Positions 8,008-16,796 of a stretch of 64,000 nt of DNA are shown piece by piece (positions within the stretch are counted from its first letter, which is position 1; every line of letters starts with the position of its first letter). The notes below the pieces were generated by a model that searched no databases, was not told where the DNA came from, and saw only the letters and a list, made by a program, of their open reading frames with translations. The translations under genes and the position numbers were made by a program. The DNA is from Terripilifer ovatus (GTDB lineage Bacteria; Pseudomonadota; Alphaproteobacteria; Rhizobiales; Beijerinckiaceae): positions 78,046 through 142,045 of the forward strand of contig JARHVB010000024.1 in NCBI GenBank assembly GCA_029222685.1, in the 5' to 3' direction.

Positions 8008-8700
8008 ATGGGCCGGCGCGCACGAGCCAAGGAAGGTCTCGACACTGAGCTGGCCGACCTGCCGGCGGAGATGCGCTGGCGCGAATGGATGGGTCGGGTC
8101 GAGGCCGTGATCTTCGCGTCGCCCGAGCCGGTGACGCGCGAGGCTCTCTCTCGCGTCGTCGGTCGCGAATGCAACATCGACCTGATCATCGACGACATCC
8201 GCGATGAGTTGCGCGGGCGTCCCTATGAGCTCGTCGCCGTCGCCGGCGGCTGGCAGCACCGCACCCGCAAGGTGTTCGCCACGGCGATCCGGACCGCGAC
8301 CGGGCTGGGCGACCAGGTCCGCCCGCTCTCGCAAGCCGAGAGCCTGATCCTGATGTGCATCGCCTATTACCAGCCGATCACCCGCGGCGAGCTCGGCCAG
8401 TTCTTCGGAAAGGAGGTCAGCCGCGACCTGATCGGCCACCTGCGCGGTCTCGGATTCATCGCCTCCGGCCCGCGCGCGCCCCAGCCCGGCGCGCCCTACA
8501 CCTATGTCACCACCAACGGCTTCCTGTCGCACTTCGGATTCAACACGTTGCGCGATTTGCCCGACATGGAAATGCTCGAGGACGCCGGCCTCCTCAGCAA
8601 GGAGAAGCTCCTCGCCGGGGAGTTCCCGGACCCCCTTCCGGAAGATGACGAAGATCGGGACGATGACGAAGAAGCTGCAGGTAGGACAGAGACAGGCTAG
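8008..8700 (+). CDS. ScpB-like protein (SMC-ScpAB type)
   Basis: ScpB is a winged-helix protein that pairs with the kleisin ScpA and SMC in chromosome condensation. Here EAVIFASPEPVTREALSRVVG and LSQAESLILMCIAYYQPITRGEL show the two winged-helix halves, and the C-terminus is acidic (DDEDRDDDEE). The 230 aa length is normal. There is no scpA or smc nearby, so this is an orphan plasmid copy; DUF1403, 2 bp upstream, may be its partner (inference). The ATG at 8008 is used because the preceding gene ends at 8005. Confidence 0.82.
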   Translation: MGRRARAKEGLDTELADLPAEMRWREWMGRVEAVIFASPEPVTREALSRVVGRECNIDLIIDDIRDELRGRPYELVAVAGGWQHRTRKVFATAIRTATGLGDQVRPLSQAESLILMCIAYYQPITRGELGQFFGKEVSRDLIGHLRGLGFIASGPRAPQPGAPYTYVTTNGFLSHFGFNTLRDLPDMEMLEDAGLLSKEKLLAGEFPDPLPEDDEDRDDDEEAAGRTETG

Positions 8701-9532
8701 CCGCATTTGCCAGATGTCGGCGGCTGATCGGCTTTCGTTCATCGCCGAAGGGCTTCCGATCATCCACGCCAGCTCGATGGGGTTCTGGTCGGCCTCCGCG
8801 GAGCTGCGAGAGAAACCGCGGGAGGCGGAGGTGCTTGAGGGATTCGCCAAAGAAGAAGCGGCGAAGATACTCATCCTGCTCGATGCCGTGCGCTGTCCCG
8901 AGAAGCGGATCGCCGGCAAGCTCAACAAATTGCTCCGCTGGTTCTACGGCCACCACGAGCGGCTGATCGTCGCCCAGCTCGCGGAGTGGTGGTTCTCCAA
9001 TGTCGCGGATCTTCGGAAATCGGTCGAGCCGTTGCGCAAAGTCCATGATCTCGAGGGCAACATGGGCGAATTCATCGTGCCGAACTCCACCCTCTATCGA
9101 CGCGAGAGCAAACTCTACGCCGACGTCGAGGCCTACGAGGATGGCACGCCGGTCTGGAATGCGCCCGTCGTCCAGCCAACCGGCTTCCCAGCGCACATGC
9201 CCGCTGTCGTGCGGGTTATCGACGCGATGGCGGTATGCGGCATGTTCGCGCTCGCGGGGCTTAAGGCCGCGTCTGAGGTCTGGGGGCAGCTTGAGTTTCA
9301 GGAGACGGAGACGTTGCAGGATGCGGAGCGCCTGACGCAGGAACTCTTGGCGCGGTTGATTGCGGAGGGTCTGCCAAACGAATCTGCCACACAGAATCAT
9401 GTCGACGCGTTGTACCGGCATTGGCCGTTGCCGATGTACAATGTCGATCTCGATCCGATCCCTGTGACACTCGAAGAGTTGAAGGCGGAGCAGGACCGCC
9501 TCTACTGGGCCGAGGTTGGCGATCCCCGGTGA
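8663..9532 (+). CDS. AbiV-like HEPN-domain protein, putative abortive-infection ribonuclease
   Basis: The N-terminal part resembles the AbiV family of HEPN proteins: GFWSASAELREK, then EGFAKEEAAKILILLDAVR, similar to the A..LA.EE.GK helix of that family. R92-W-F-Y-G-H97 fits the HEPN RX4-6H ribonuclease motif. The remaining ~180 residues are not recognised. The ATG at 8663 overlaps the end of the scpB-like gene by 38 bp, indicating translational coupling. A phage-defence or toxin role is inferred from family resemblance only; no separate antitoxin is visible. Confidence 0.55.
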   Translation: MTKKLQVGQRQASRICQMSAADRLSFIAEGLPIIHASSMGFWSASAELREKPREAEVLEGFAKEEAAKILILLDAVRCPEKRIAGKLNKLLRWFYGHHERLIVAQLAEWWFSNVADLRKSVEPLRKVHDLEGNMGEFIVPNSTLYRRESKLYADVEAYEDGTPVWNAPVVQPTGFPAHMPAVVRVIDAMAVCGMFALAGLKAASEVWGQLEFQETETLQDAERLTQELLARLIAEGLPNESATQNHVDALYRHWPLPMYNVDLDPIPVTLEELKAEQDRLYWAEVGDPR

Positions 9533-9556
9533 GCCGGCCGGGGCAGGGGAGGTGGA

Positions 9557-10613
9557 ATGTCGCCTAAAGCGAATAAGACCGACGATCCCGCTATCGGCCG
9601 GCCGCCCAACTGGATCAAGCCGCAGCTCACGCGCCTCGTCGAGCATGCACCCGACGGCTCGGCGTGGCTTCACGAGATCAAGTTGGACGGATACCGCATG
9701 CATGCACGCATCGACGGCGCTGATATCCGGCTTCTGACCCGGACGGGACTCGACTGGAGCCATCGCTACCGGACGACAATCTCGGCGCTTCGCGCGCTGC
9801 CTCTGCAAAACGCTTATCTTGACGGGGAGCTCTGCGCGGTCCGGTCGGATGGCGTGACATCCTTCAGCCGGCTGCAGGCCGCGATGGACGAGGGCCGAAC
9901 GGGTGAGCTCGTCTACTTCGCGTTCGATCTTCTGTTTCTGAACGGCGAAAGCATAGCGCGCCGGCCGCTCATCGAGCGCAAGACGCGCCTGCAAACTCTC
10001 CTCGCGACGCAACGGCCAGGACTTCTGTTCAGCGACCACATCGTTGGAGGCGGCCCCGAATTTTACGAACACGCCTGCCGGATGACGCTCGAGGGCGTCG
10101 TATCCAAGCGCGTCGACCGAGCACATGCGCCGGGCGATCGCGGTCTCTGGGTCAAGTCGAAATGTCTCAACCGCAAAGAATTCGTCGTCGTCGGATGGAC
10201 CGATCCAACAGGAAGCCGGCCGCACATTGGCTCACTTCTTCTCGGCTACTACACCGAGAATGGAAGCCTGCGATATGCCGGCCGGGGCCGGCACGGGGAT
10301 CACGGTCGCCGAGCTCAAACGATTGGCTCGGCGGCTCGCGCCTCTAAAAAGAGCGCGCATGCCGCTCGATGTTCCTCCGCCGCGTGAGAGCCGCTTCGGC
10401 ACGCCGCTGGAGCTCTCCCGCGTCCATTGGGTCAAGCCGGAACTCGTGGTCGAGGTGACGTATCTCACATGGACGGAAGATGGCCTGTTGCGCCAGGTTT
10501 CCTACCAGGGCGAGCGAGAAGACAAGCCGGCGCGGCAAGTCAAACGGGCAGCGCCTCACACCCTGATCAGCACGCGCGATTCGCGCCATTCTGCAAGAGC
10601 TGATTTCTCGTAG
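9557..10613 (+). pseudogene. LigD-type ATP-dependent DNA ligase, frameshifted
   Basis: Encodes the ligase module of bacterial NHEJ ligase D without the phosphoesterase or polymerase domains. The adenylation motif EIKLDGYR (nucleophile K42), the YLDGELCAV and FDLLFLNG motifs and LEGVVSKR are intact, and GGGGAGG precedes the ATG at 9557. The OB-fold half continues in a different frame: after LRYAGR (about 10284-10292) one extra G/C in CCGGGGCCGG shifts reading, the first frame stops at 10387, and the expected sequence (GTGITVAEL, SRVHWVKPELVVEVTYLTW) runs on to 10613. It is either a real +1 frameshift or an assembly error. No Ku gene is nearby. Confidence 0.85.
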
Positions 10614-10726
10614 CCCTAGTCACGCCCCGGCTGGCTGCCCTGTGGGCGAAAACGCTAATCTTCCGGACGACACCGATTCTCGGATGAGACATCCCAGAGA
10701 GCGGAACGCTCGGGACAAGGTGAACG

Positions 10727-12214
10727 ATGGCAGAAGCAGCGACGAGGCTTGAAGCGATCCGGACGTCGCTCCCGGCGATGCCGCACAACATCGAAGCCGA
10801 GCAAGCGCTGCTTGGCGCGGTTTTCATCAACAACGATGCGTTCTATCGCGTGTCGGACTTCTTGAAATCCGATCACTTCTTTGAGCCGCTGCATCGTGCG
10901 ATCTTCGATGTGATGGCTGGCTTGGTTGAAGCGAACAAAATCGCGAGCCCTATCACAGTTAAGAGCTTTCTTCCTTCCGACCTGGATATCGGCGGCTTGT
11001 CGCTCTCGCAGTATCTTGCGCGTCTGGCGGCCGAAGCCACGACCGTCATCAATGCAGCAGATTATGGTCGCACCATCTACGATTTGGCGATCCGCCGCGA
11101 GTTGATCAACATCGCGGACGATATGCGCGACGCGGCGTTCAATTCAGCCGTTGACTCCGAACCACGCGAGCAGATCGAGCATGCGGAGCAGCGACTGTAC
11201 GAGGTCGCGGAAACAGGCCGGTTCGGCAGCGGGTTCGAAACGTTCGACGAGGCTCTGACACAAGCGATCGACAAAGCCGCGCTCGCCTACCAATGTGACG
11301 GAAAACTCTCCGGCCTGCCGACAGGTCTCAAAGACCTCGATGCAAAAATGGGAGGGCTCCAACCATCGGACCTCATCATCATTGCTGGTCGGCCCGGCAT
11401 GGGCAAGACGTCGCTCGCGACGAACATCGCCTACAACGTCGCCCGAGCATATGAGCCGTCCGACATCAGCGCCGGTTCTGTGCAAGCCCGTTCCGGCGGC
11501 ATTGTCGCTTTCTTCTCGCTGGAAATGTCATCGGAGCAGCTAGCGACGCGCATCATCGCGGAGCAGTCGGAGATCTCGTCTTCCAGCATCCGACGCGGCG
11601 AGATATCGGAGAACGACTTCGATGCATTGCTTCAGCGACGGCAGGAGATTCGACGGATACCACTCTTTATCGACCAGACTGGCGCTCTCACAATCGGTCA
11701 AGTGGCTGCTCGCGCGCGACGTCTCAAGCGACAGCGTGACCTCGATCTGATCGTCGTCGATTATATCCAACTCATGCAAGGTACGACGAAACGCGCTGCG
11801 CAAAACCGCGTGCAGGAGGTGGCGGAGATCACAACCGGCCTGAAGGCGCTCGCCAAGGAGCTTAACGTCCCCATCGTCGCCTTGTCGCAACTGTCGCGAA
11901 ACGTCGAGAACCGGGAGGAAAAACGACCGCAACTGTCCGACCTGCGCGAATCCGGTTCGATAGAGCAAGATGCCGACGTTGTGCTGTTTGTCTTTCGTGA
12001 AGAATACTACCTCAAGAATCGCGAGCCGACGCCCGGTACCGAGGCTCATCTGAAATGGCAGGGGGACCTTGAGGTATCGCGTGGAAAGGCTGAGATCATT
12101 ATCGGAAAGCAGCGGCATGGCTCGACGGGCACCGTGAATCTGTCGTTTCAGGGTGAATTCACCCGATTTGCTGATCTTGTTCACGCGAACAGAGTTCCAT
12201 TTCAGGGGTCCTAA
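10727..12214 (+). CDS. dnaB: Replicative DNA helicase DnaB (plasmid copy)
   Basis: Hexameric helicase that unwinds DNA at replication forks. The N-terminal domain starts MPHNIEAEQALLGAVF, typical of DnaB. Walker A GRPGMGKTS is near residues 221-229, the Walker B region is DLIVVDYIQLMQG, and LSDLRESGSIEQDADVV and a C-terminal KQRHGSTGTV are conserved. The length of 495 aa is normal. A plasmid-borne copy beside a repABC replicon may support plasmid replication or be an acquired spare. A truncated RES gene starts within or just after its end. Confidence 0.93.
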   Translation: MAEAATRLEAIRTSLPAMPHNIEAEQALLGAVFINNDAFYRVSDFLKSDHFFEPLHRAIFDVMAGLVEANKIASPITVKSFLPSDLDIGGLSLSQYLARLAAEATTVINAADYGRTIYDLAIRRELINIADDMRDAAFNSAVDSEPREQIEHAEQRLYEVAETGRFGSGFETFDEALTQAIDKAALAYQCDGKLSGLPTGLKDLDAKMGGLQPSDLIIIAGRPGMGKTSLATNIAYNVARAYEPSDISAGSVQARSGGIVAFFSLEMSSEQLATRIIAEQSEISSSSIRRGEISENDFDALLQRRQEIRRIPLFIDQTGALTIGQVAARARRLKRQRDLDLIVVDYIQLMQGTTKRAAQNRVQEVAEITTGLKALAKELNVPIVALSQLSRNVENREEKRPQLSDLRESGSIEQDADVVLFVFREEYYLKNREPTPGTEAHLKWQGDLEVSRGKAEIIIGKQRHGSTGTVNLSFQGEFTRFADLVHANRVPFQGS

Positions 12215-12653
12215 GCGCCACGACGCCGTCCGCACCGCTATCGCCGAGCGGATTGTGCGCGATCGTTTCCAGGGCAGGGCGCGGCGAGAATTGTTTGCGC
12301 ACGAGCTTCGCGGCTACTCGGTCTTTGCCGTGAACAACCCCGGCCCTCTCTCGTTGATCGACCTACGGCACGAGGGCGCAAGCCTCTTAGGCGCGCCGAC
12401 TGACGCCGTCCGCGGCCGCGCCCATCAAGCCGGCCGCACGTTAAGTCAGCAGCTTTACGATCAGACGTCAGCGGGCGGCATCGTGTATATGTCGCGAATT
12501 ACCAATCGCGAATGCGTTGCCGTCTACGATCGCGCTGTTGCGGAGAAGCTCGTAGTCAACGCTCCGGTCACAGCGCCCATCCGCTTAGCGTCACTGCCAA
12601 CCGATCCGCGCGCGTTGCATATTGAGGTGCTGGAGGATGACGATCGCGACTGA
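12215..12653 (+). pseudogene. RES-domain toxin remnant, 5'-truncated
   Basis: The reading frame that ends at 12653 carries the C-terminal half of a RES domain (NAD+-degrading toxins of RES-Xre pairs): SLIDLRHEGASLLG and GGIVYMSRITNRECVAVYDR match the later RES motifs. The N-terminal half with the early RES arginine and YLA-type motif is missing. The frame opens at an ATG at 12153 inside dnaB; a GTG at 12255 is another possible start. No Xre antitoxin precedes it. I think the 5' end was lost where this gene was joined to dnaB; a shortened product cannot be excluded. Confidence 0.6.
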
Positions 12654-12656
12654 CGA

Positions 12657-13109
12657 TCATGCAGCGCGGCGCGTTTGACGAAGCACCTCTGCATACCAAT
12701 CCAACTCGCTGAAGCAGTGTCCCCAGTTCGCCGCCTTCTTTGGATGCGACGTAACCCAGGACTTCAACCCGCTGAAAGACGCAGATTTCAGAAAGTGCGG
12801 GAATGGCGGCGGCTCATCTGGCCGCACCGGGAGACCAAAGCGGCGAGAAAGCCGCTGCAAATCGCCTCGTGAAAAGCCCGCGAGAAGTATGCGTTCTGAT
12901 GGGGGTGCACCGTCGCAAATCCACCAGCCTTCGGATTCGGCGTTAGCTCGCCTTTGTTGATAGAAAATGGCCGACGAGCCGAGGAGCGCCGTATGACGTT
13001 GCGGCTTCCCGATCGGCCGGGCGCTGATAAGCGGGCCGGCGCTCCCCAGTTCGCCTCGAAAGACGATGTCGTTGATCACGGTCTGGAAGAACGTGAGGTC
13101 GCTCGCCAT
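12657..13109 (-). CDS. Hypothetical protein (150 aa)
   Basis: Not recognised. The 150-aa protein has the central stretch ESEGWWICDGAPPSERILLAGFSR and a C-terminal SELDWYAEVLRQTRRAA. No signal peptide, membrane span or catalytic motif is visible. It is convergent with the RES remnant (3-bp gap), and the next gene on the same strand is 64 bp upstream. The fairly even reading frame supports a real gene, but weakly. Confidence 0.55.
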   Translation of the reverse strand: MASDLTFFQTVINDIVFRGELGSAGPLISARPIGKPQRHTALLGSSAIFYQQRRANAESEGWWICDGAPPSERILLAGFSRGDLQRLSRRFGLPVRPDEPPPFPHFLKSASFSGLKSWVTSHPKKAANWGHCFSELDWYAEVLRQTRRAA

Positions 13110-13173
13110 AGCTAAGGCCCAAAAGCCGAATCAGATGAATCGTAGCATGCGAGCTTGGCATCGCAGGCGTCGA

Positions 13174-13461
13174 TCAGCCTTTTCTCGCGGCGTAGAACTC
13201 GACATACATGCGCATCGGCGTGCTCGCTGGCGCAACGTCGTGCAATTGCTCCGGCCGGACGACGCCGGGCTTTCCCGGCTCGAGCACTGTCTCGCTCGGC
13301 GGCTCGTAAATCCGATAGGTCAGCTTGCCTTCGAGAACGTGGATTAATGCCCATGTCCCCGCCTTCGTGCTGTGTTGTTTCCGAAGCGCCGCCGGCAGGG
13401 TGTCCTGATCGAACTCCGGAGAGCGGCTATAGGCTTCGACGTCTGCAGGAAGGTCATTCAT
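13174..13461 (-). CDS. DUF1971 family small cupin-like protein
   Basis: A 95-aa protein of the DUF1971 family, once annotated with the tellurite-resistance protein TehB. TWALIHVLEGKLTYRI and RPEQLHDVAP...MRMYVEFY are the cupin-like beta strands. Function is unknown; a role in small-ligand or metal binding is only a family-level guess. It starts 18 bp downstream of the preceding minus-strand gene, so it may be the end of the long minus-strand transcript coming from the AbiE pair. Confidence 0.8.
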   Translation of the reverse strand: MNDLPADVEAYSRSPEFDQDTLPAALRKQHSTKAGTWALIHVLEGKLTYRIYEPPSETVLEPGKPGVVRPEQLHDVAPASTPMRMYVEFYAARKG

Positions 13462-13479
13462 GGCAGCATGATCCCGACG

Positions 13480-14565
13480 CTAGAAGCCATATCGCTCGTC
13501 GGCCCAACGCAGCAGCACCTTCGCATCATGATCCGGCAGGCGCACGCGCGCCTCGCGTAGGCCTTGCGCGATCGTCTCGCCGACTTCGGGAGAGACTTTG
13601 TTGCCATGCGTCATCAGGAAAAACCACGCGAACGGCAGGCCCATCTCCCGGTCGATCGCCTCGATGCGATCCATGAGCATGTGGACGGATGAATCGCCCG
13701 CCTCCAGGCGCTCGTCCGGCAGACGCAGTGGACGGGGGATGAACGCGACCTCGCGTTCACCCTTGTGTTCGTAATCCCTGATGTCGAGCGCCCAATGCTC
13801 GTAAACGCGGCTCGCCCGCGCGCTCGACTGCTCCCAGTCCTGAAAGAAGCGGACCTCTCGCGGCGTGAAATCGAAGTAGTTGGGCTGCAAGTCGAGAAAC
13901 GGCGTCCGCGTGCCGTCGGAGCTGACCCACGCGCTCCGCTCTAATTCCGGCCGTCGCGCCTCCCGCTTGTCGCGTTCGAGACGCGCGCAGCGCGCGAGAA
14001 AAGTACGGACATACACGACGCTGCTGGCGCGATTCAGCCTGTAAAGCGGACCAGCAAGCACCTTGTCGTCTGACATTTCGTCGTGAGTGATCCATGACGG
14101 ATCGAGCAGTTCCTCTTTGCCCCAAGGCCGGCGTGATGGGTTGACGATTGGACCCGCACACCATTCGGTCTCACGACCGAGCGCAACCTGCACATAGTCA
14201 GCCGCGCCCGATCCTGTCGGCGCGAAGGCGTAAACGCTGTTGCCGTGCCATTCCGAGATCTGGAGATCAGTGTCCTGCAACCGTCGCCAGACCGTTGCGA
14301 TGTCTCCATTGTCCTTCGCAAGCTCGGCTTCCATCCAGGGCCCATACTCAGCGATATGTGTTCCGTCGGCGGCCAGCACCGAGCGCGTGTCCCGCCAATA
14401 CGGGTCGTCAACGCTCGCGGCCAAGAACAAAAACCCTGGGAAGGCCTCGCTCAATGCCCGCGCCAAAGCGGTCTCGTCGGCGCCCGCCGGAAGACGCGCC
14501 AGAATCGCCTCGACAGAAGCGCGATCAGGCAGCCTGGCAGGTCCGTACTCCGAAATCTCAGCCAT
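13480..14565 (-). CDS. Hypothetical protein (361 aa)
   Basis: Not recognised. It is a soluble-looking protein of 361 aa without membrane spans. A repeated ...DPYWRDTRSVLA/ADYVQVALGRETEW pattern and a C-terminal LPDHDAKVLLRWADERYGF are visible. Its ATG overlaps the stop of the ndh remnant by 8 bp, so it lies in the same minus-strand transcription unit as abiEi and abiEii. The C-terminal part is probably helical. No function is proposed. Confidence 0.65.
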   Translation of the reverse strand: MAEISEYGPARLPDRASVEAILARLPAGADETALARALSEAFPGFLFLAASVDDPYWRDTRSVLAADGTHIAEYGPWMEAELAKDNGDIATVWRRLQDTDLQISEWHGNSVYAFAPTGSGAADYVQVALGRETEWCAGPIVNPSRRPWGKEELLDPSWITHDEMSDDKVLAGPLYRLNRASSVVYVRTFLARCARLERDKREARRPELERSAWVSSDGTRTPFLDLQPNYFDFTPREVRFFQDWEQSSARASRVYEHWALDIRDYEHKGEREVAFIPRPLRLPDERLEAGDSSVHMLMDRIEAIDREMGLPFAWFFLMTHGNKVSPEVGETIAQGLREARVRLPDHDAKVLLRWADERYGF

Positions 14566-14782
14566 GTGGCCACCTTATCATTTTGGCCCCGCCGGGTCCT
14601 TGCCCGGCTCCGCCGATCAGGAAGTGGATGTGGGCCAGGCCCCAGATCCACCATGCGAGGGCGCCGCGCAGCTTGATGCGGCCGAAGTCGATGACGGCGA
14701 GGCGCTTACCGATCCGAACGCCGGCGCCGGCAAGCCGATGCACGGTCTCAAGGCCGCCGAAGCCGGTCGGCGCGTTCGTCAT
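14558..14782 (-). pseudogene. Type II NADH dehydrogenase remnant with internal deletion
   Basis: This 74-aa frame joins the two ends of an NDH-2 protein. Residues 5-24 (GFGGLETVHRLAGAGVRI) resemble the N-terminal FAD-binding GFGG motif, and residues about 25-57 (GKRLAVIDFGRIKLRG, WWIWGLAHIHFLIG) resemble the C-terminal membrane-binding end. Roughly 350 codons expected between them are absent, so no enzyme can be made. Its ATG overlaps the stop of abiEii (ATGA) and its end overlaps the next gene, so it is probably still transcribed and may be translated. Confidence 0.72.
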
Positions 14783-15891
14783 GCCTCACTCGGCCCGGCA
14801 TCCGCCGGGTTGAGATGATGTTCGAGCGCTTCGATGCTGGCGATCACGTCGGCGAAGGCCGGCGGCGTGCCGAAGATCATCTCCGTCATACGCTGATAAT
14901 CGGCCGCGAGCTTGGCTCGCATGCCTGGCGTCGGGACGAGGCGATAGCTGCCCGGCACGGCGCGGTCGTATCGGTGATCCGGCGCGCGAAACATAAGTTC
15001 CTTGTGCTGTCGGCAGGCTTCGGCGAGATCGCGTAGAGACGCGGTCGCGACACCATAGTCCGGATGCGACCAGATCTGATGGACGTCGTAGTAATGACGT
15101 GAGTACCGATTGAGATCAGGCACGGGCCGTTCGGGATTGGCCTCCTCACGCCGCTTCTCCGTCATCTCCGTCATTGCATGCAGGATCAGCACCTTCTCCC
15201 AGAAGGTGCGCTCGGGTTTGACCGTCATCACGTTGCGTACCGTGAGGTCCATGCCTTCCGGCATTTCGTCGGCGATGTAGGGGACGATCTCGCGTGGCTC
15301 TGCCGGCTCCGGATCGGGGCGCGCGCCGCCCTCGATGCGGACCGCGGCCTGCACATAGTTCTGCGCGGAATCGAAGACGCTCTTGTAGCTGACAACCAGA
15401 ATGTCGAGCGCGTCCTTGTTGCGATAATTGTCGAAACCGAAGCCGAGCGTGAAATGTCCCGGCTGCTCGATCGCTTCCTCGACGGCCGCGATCTCCTTCG
15501 CGAGCCGCTCCTTCAGCGGACCGGAGATGTATTGACGCGCCGCCTCGTCGACCTTCTCGGCGAGCGCGCGCTGCTGCTGGTTGATGGAGGGCAGGGCGGC
15601 GATGTCGGCTTCGAGCGGGACGTGCAGATCGGCCTTGTAGATGCCGATGTCGATGTCTTCTGAGAACCTGCGGATCAGTCCATATGCCTTGCTGAGGCTC
15701 GTACCGCCCTTGAAGTAGAGACCGATCGGATCGTCTCCGCGCCGGTTGAACAGGAAGTCGAGCACCCAGCAGACATAGAGGTCCTTCTCGACGTTCTGCG
15801 CCTGCGTTTCGAGATGCGCGGCGACCGTCTCGAAGAGAGCGCGGCGGTCGTCGACGCTCGATCGCAGGACTTCAATGAACGTCTTCTGCAT
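14779..15891 (-). CDS. AbiEii-type nucleotidyltransferase toxin
   Basis: Toxin of a type IV AbiE toxin-antitoxin/abortive-infection system. AbiEii proteins are DUF1814 nucleotidyltransferases; the motifs LYFKGGTSLSKAYGLI and FSEDIDIGIY are present about residues 54-90, along with KPERTFWEKVLILHAM later. At 370 aa it is slightly longer than many family members. The ATG at 15891 (MQKTFIEVL) is chosen because it gives a 20-bp overlap with the antitoxin gene; an in-frame start further upstream (15945) would overlap it by 74 bp. It is regulated by the antitoxin upstream. Confidence 0.88.
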   Translation of the reverse strand: MQKTFIEVLRSSVDDRRALFETVAAHLETQAQNVEKDLYVCWVLDFLFNRRGDDPIGLYFKGGTSLSKAYGLIRRFSEDIDIGIYKADLHVPLEADIAALPSINQQQRALAEKVDEAARQYISGPLKERLAKEIAAVEEAIEQPGHFTLGFGFDNYRNKDALDILVVSYKSVFDSAQNYVQAAVRIEGGARPDPEPAEPREIVPYIADEMPEGMDLTVRNVMTVKPERTFWEKVLILHAMTEMTEKRREEANPERPVPDLNRYSRHYYDVHQIWSHPDYGVATASLRDLAEACRQHKELMFRAPDHRYDRAVPGSYRLVPTPGMRAKLAADYQRMTEMIFGTPPAFADVIASIEALEHHLNPADAGPSEA

Positions 15892-16612
15892 GATCGTCCT
15901 TCGCGCGGTCGATGTCCGGCGCATTCTCGCTGTGATCTTCAGCAAGCCGGCGCGTGATTGTCTCGATCAGCGGATACATCCAGGCCGGGACCGCGTGGAT
16001 GTTCTCGCGCAGATCGTCCGCGACCTTGTCGCGGTTCGGATCGCGCGCGAGATGGCGAACGATGCCGTTTACGGCGGCGTCGAGGCTCGCCTTCTCATCC
16101 CGAAACCATGTCAGCGCCTGGACGACGCGCATGGCCGGCCGCCCGGCCCAGAACGCCGTCTTCGCCGCGACGCGTTTGAAGTCGAGCTTGTAGATGACCG
16201 GCCTGGTCGCCTTCGGATCGCCGACGCTCGCCTCGATCTCGATCGTCCGGGGATAGGTGTCGGCGTAGATCGTCGAGCGCGCCGGGACGGCCGTCGTCAG
16301 GCCGAGATCGTTCGCGGCGGTCATGCCGTCGACGAGGACGCGCAGCTTGTCGCGCCGGACGATCGCGTCGATGAACGAGGCCCGCGGCGGAAACACCATC
16401 TTGCCGGTCAGCTTGCTGACGCCGGGCTTGTCGTAGAGGCCGCGATAGGGCCGGCGGATGTCGCCGCGCAGGGTCAGCCGCTGCAGCGCCTTCTCGACGG
16501 CGTTCGGCGTCCCGATGTCGAGGAAATCGGCGCGCGACCACACCCCGGCCGGCGCCGCCTGGGCGATCCGGGCATGGATGCGGTCGAGGGTGTCCGACGT
16601 CGGGTCTGGCAT
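15872..16612 (-). CDS. AbiEi-type antitoxin (DUF6088-like), transcriptional repressor
   Basis: Antitoxin and autorepressor of the AbiE pair. The N-terminal winged helix is visible (GVWSRADFLDIGTPNAVEKALQRL) followed by IRRPYRGLYDKP, typical of AbiEi/DUF6088. The length of 246 aa is normal. It overlaps abiEii by 20 bp. AbiEi proteins bind inverted repeats in their own promoter; three copies of TTGGTCAGT lie directly upstream and overlap the predicted promoter. Confidence 0.85.
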   Translation of the reverse strand: MPDPTSDTLDRIHARIAQAAPAGVWSRADFLDIGTPNAVEKALQRLTLRGDIRRPYRGLYDKPGVSKLTGKMVFPPRASFIDAIVRRDKLRVLVDGMTAANDLGLTTAVPARSTIYADTYPRTIEIEASVGDPKATRPVIYKLDFKRVAAKTAFWAGRPAMRVVQALTWFRDEKASLDAAVNGIVRHLARDPNRDKVADDLRENIHAVPAWMYPLIETITRRLAEDHSENAPDIDRAKDDHAEDVH

Positions 16613-16636
16613 GGAGCCGCTCGTTTCTGGCCAAAG

Positions 16637-16710
16637 ATTATATATAAAAATTGGTCAGTAGCAATCTGATACGCGCACTGACCAAAATTTCTACTCAAAC
16701 TTTGGTCAGT
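16637..16710 (-). promoter_or_regulatory. Promoter and triple operator of the abiE operon
   Basis: On the minus strand TTGCTA, an 18-bp spacer and TATAAT (complement of 16637-16642) form a good promoter. The nonamer TTGGTCAGT occurs at 16651-16659, inverted at 16677-16685, and again at 16702-16710, centred 25-26 bp apart. The copies lie between the -10 and -35 and upstream, as expected for an AbiEi operator with repeated half-sites. This supports negative autoregulation. Confidence 0.75.
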
Positions 16711-16796
16711 GGAACCCGTCTCGCCCTCTTTCTTCCTCCGGATGACCCCTCCGCAGGCCGAATCTAATGAGTCCGATTGACTCTCCAGGGTGACGA

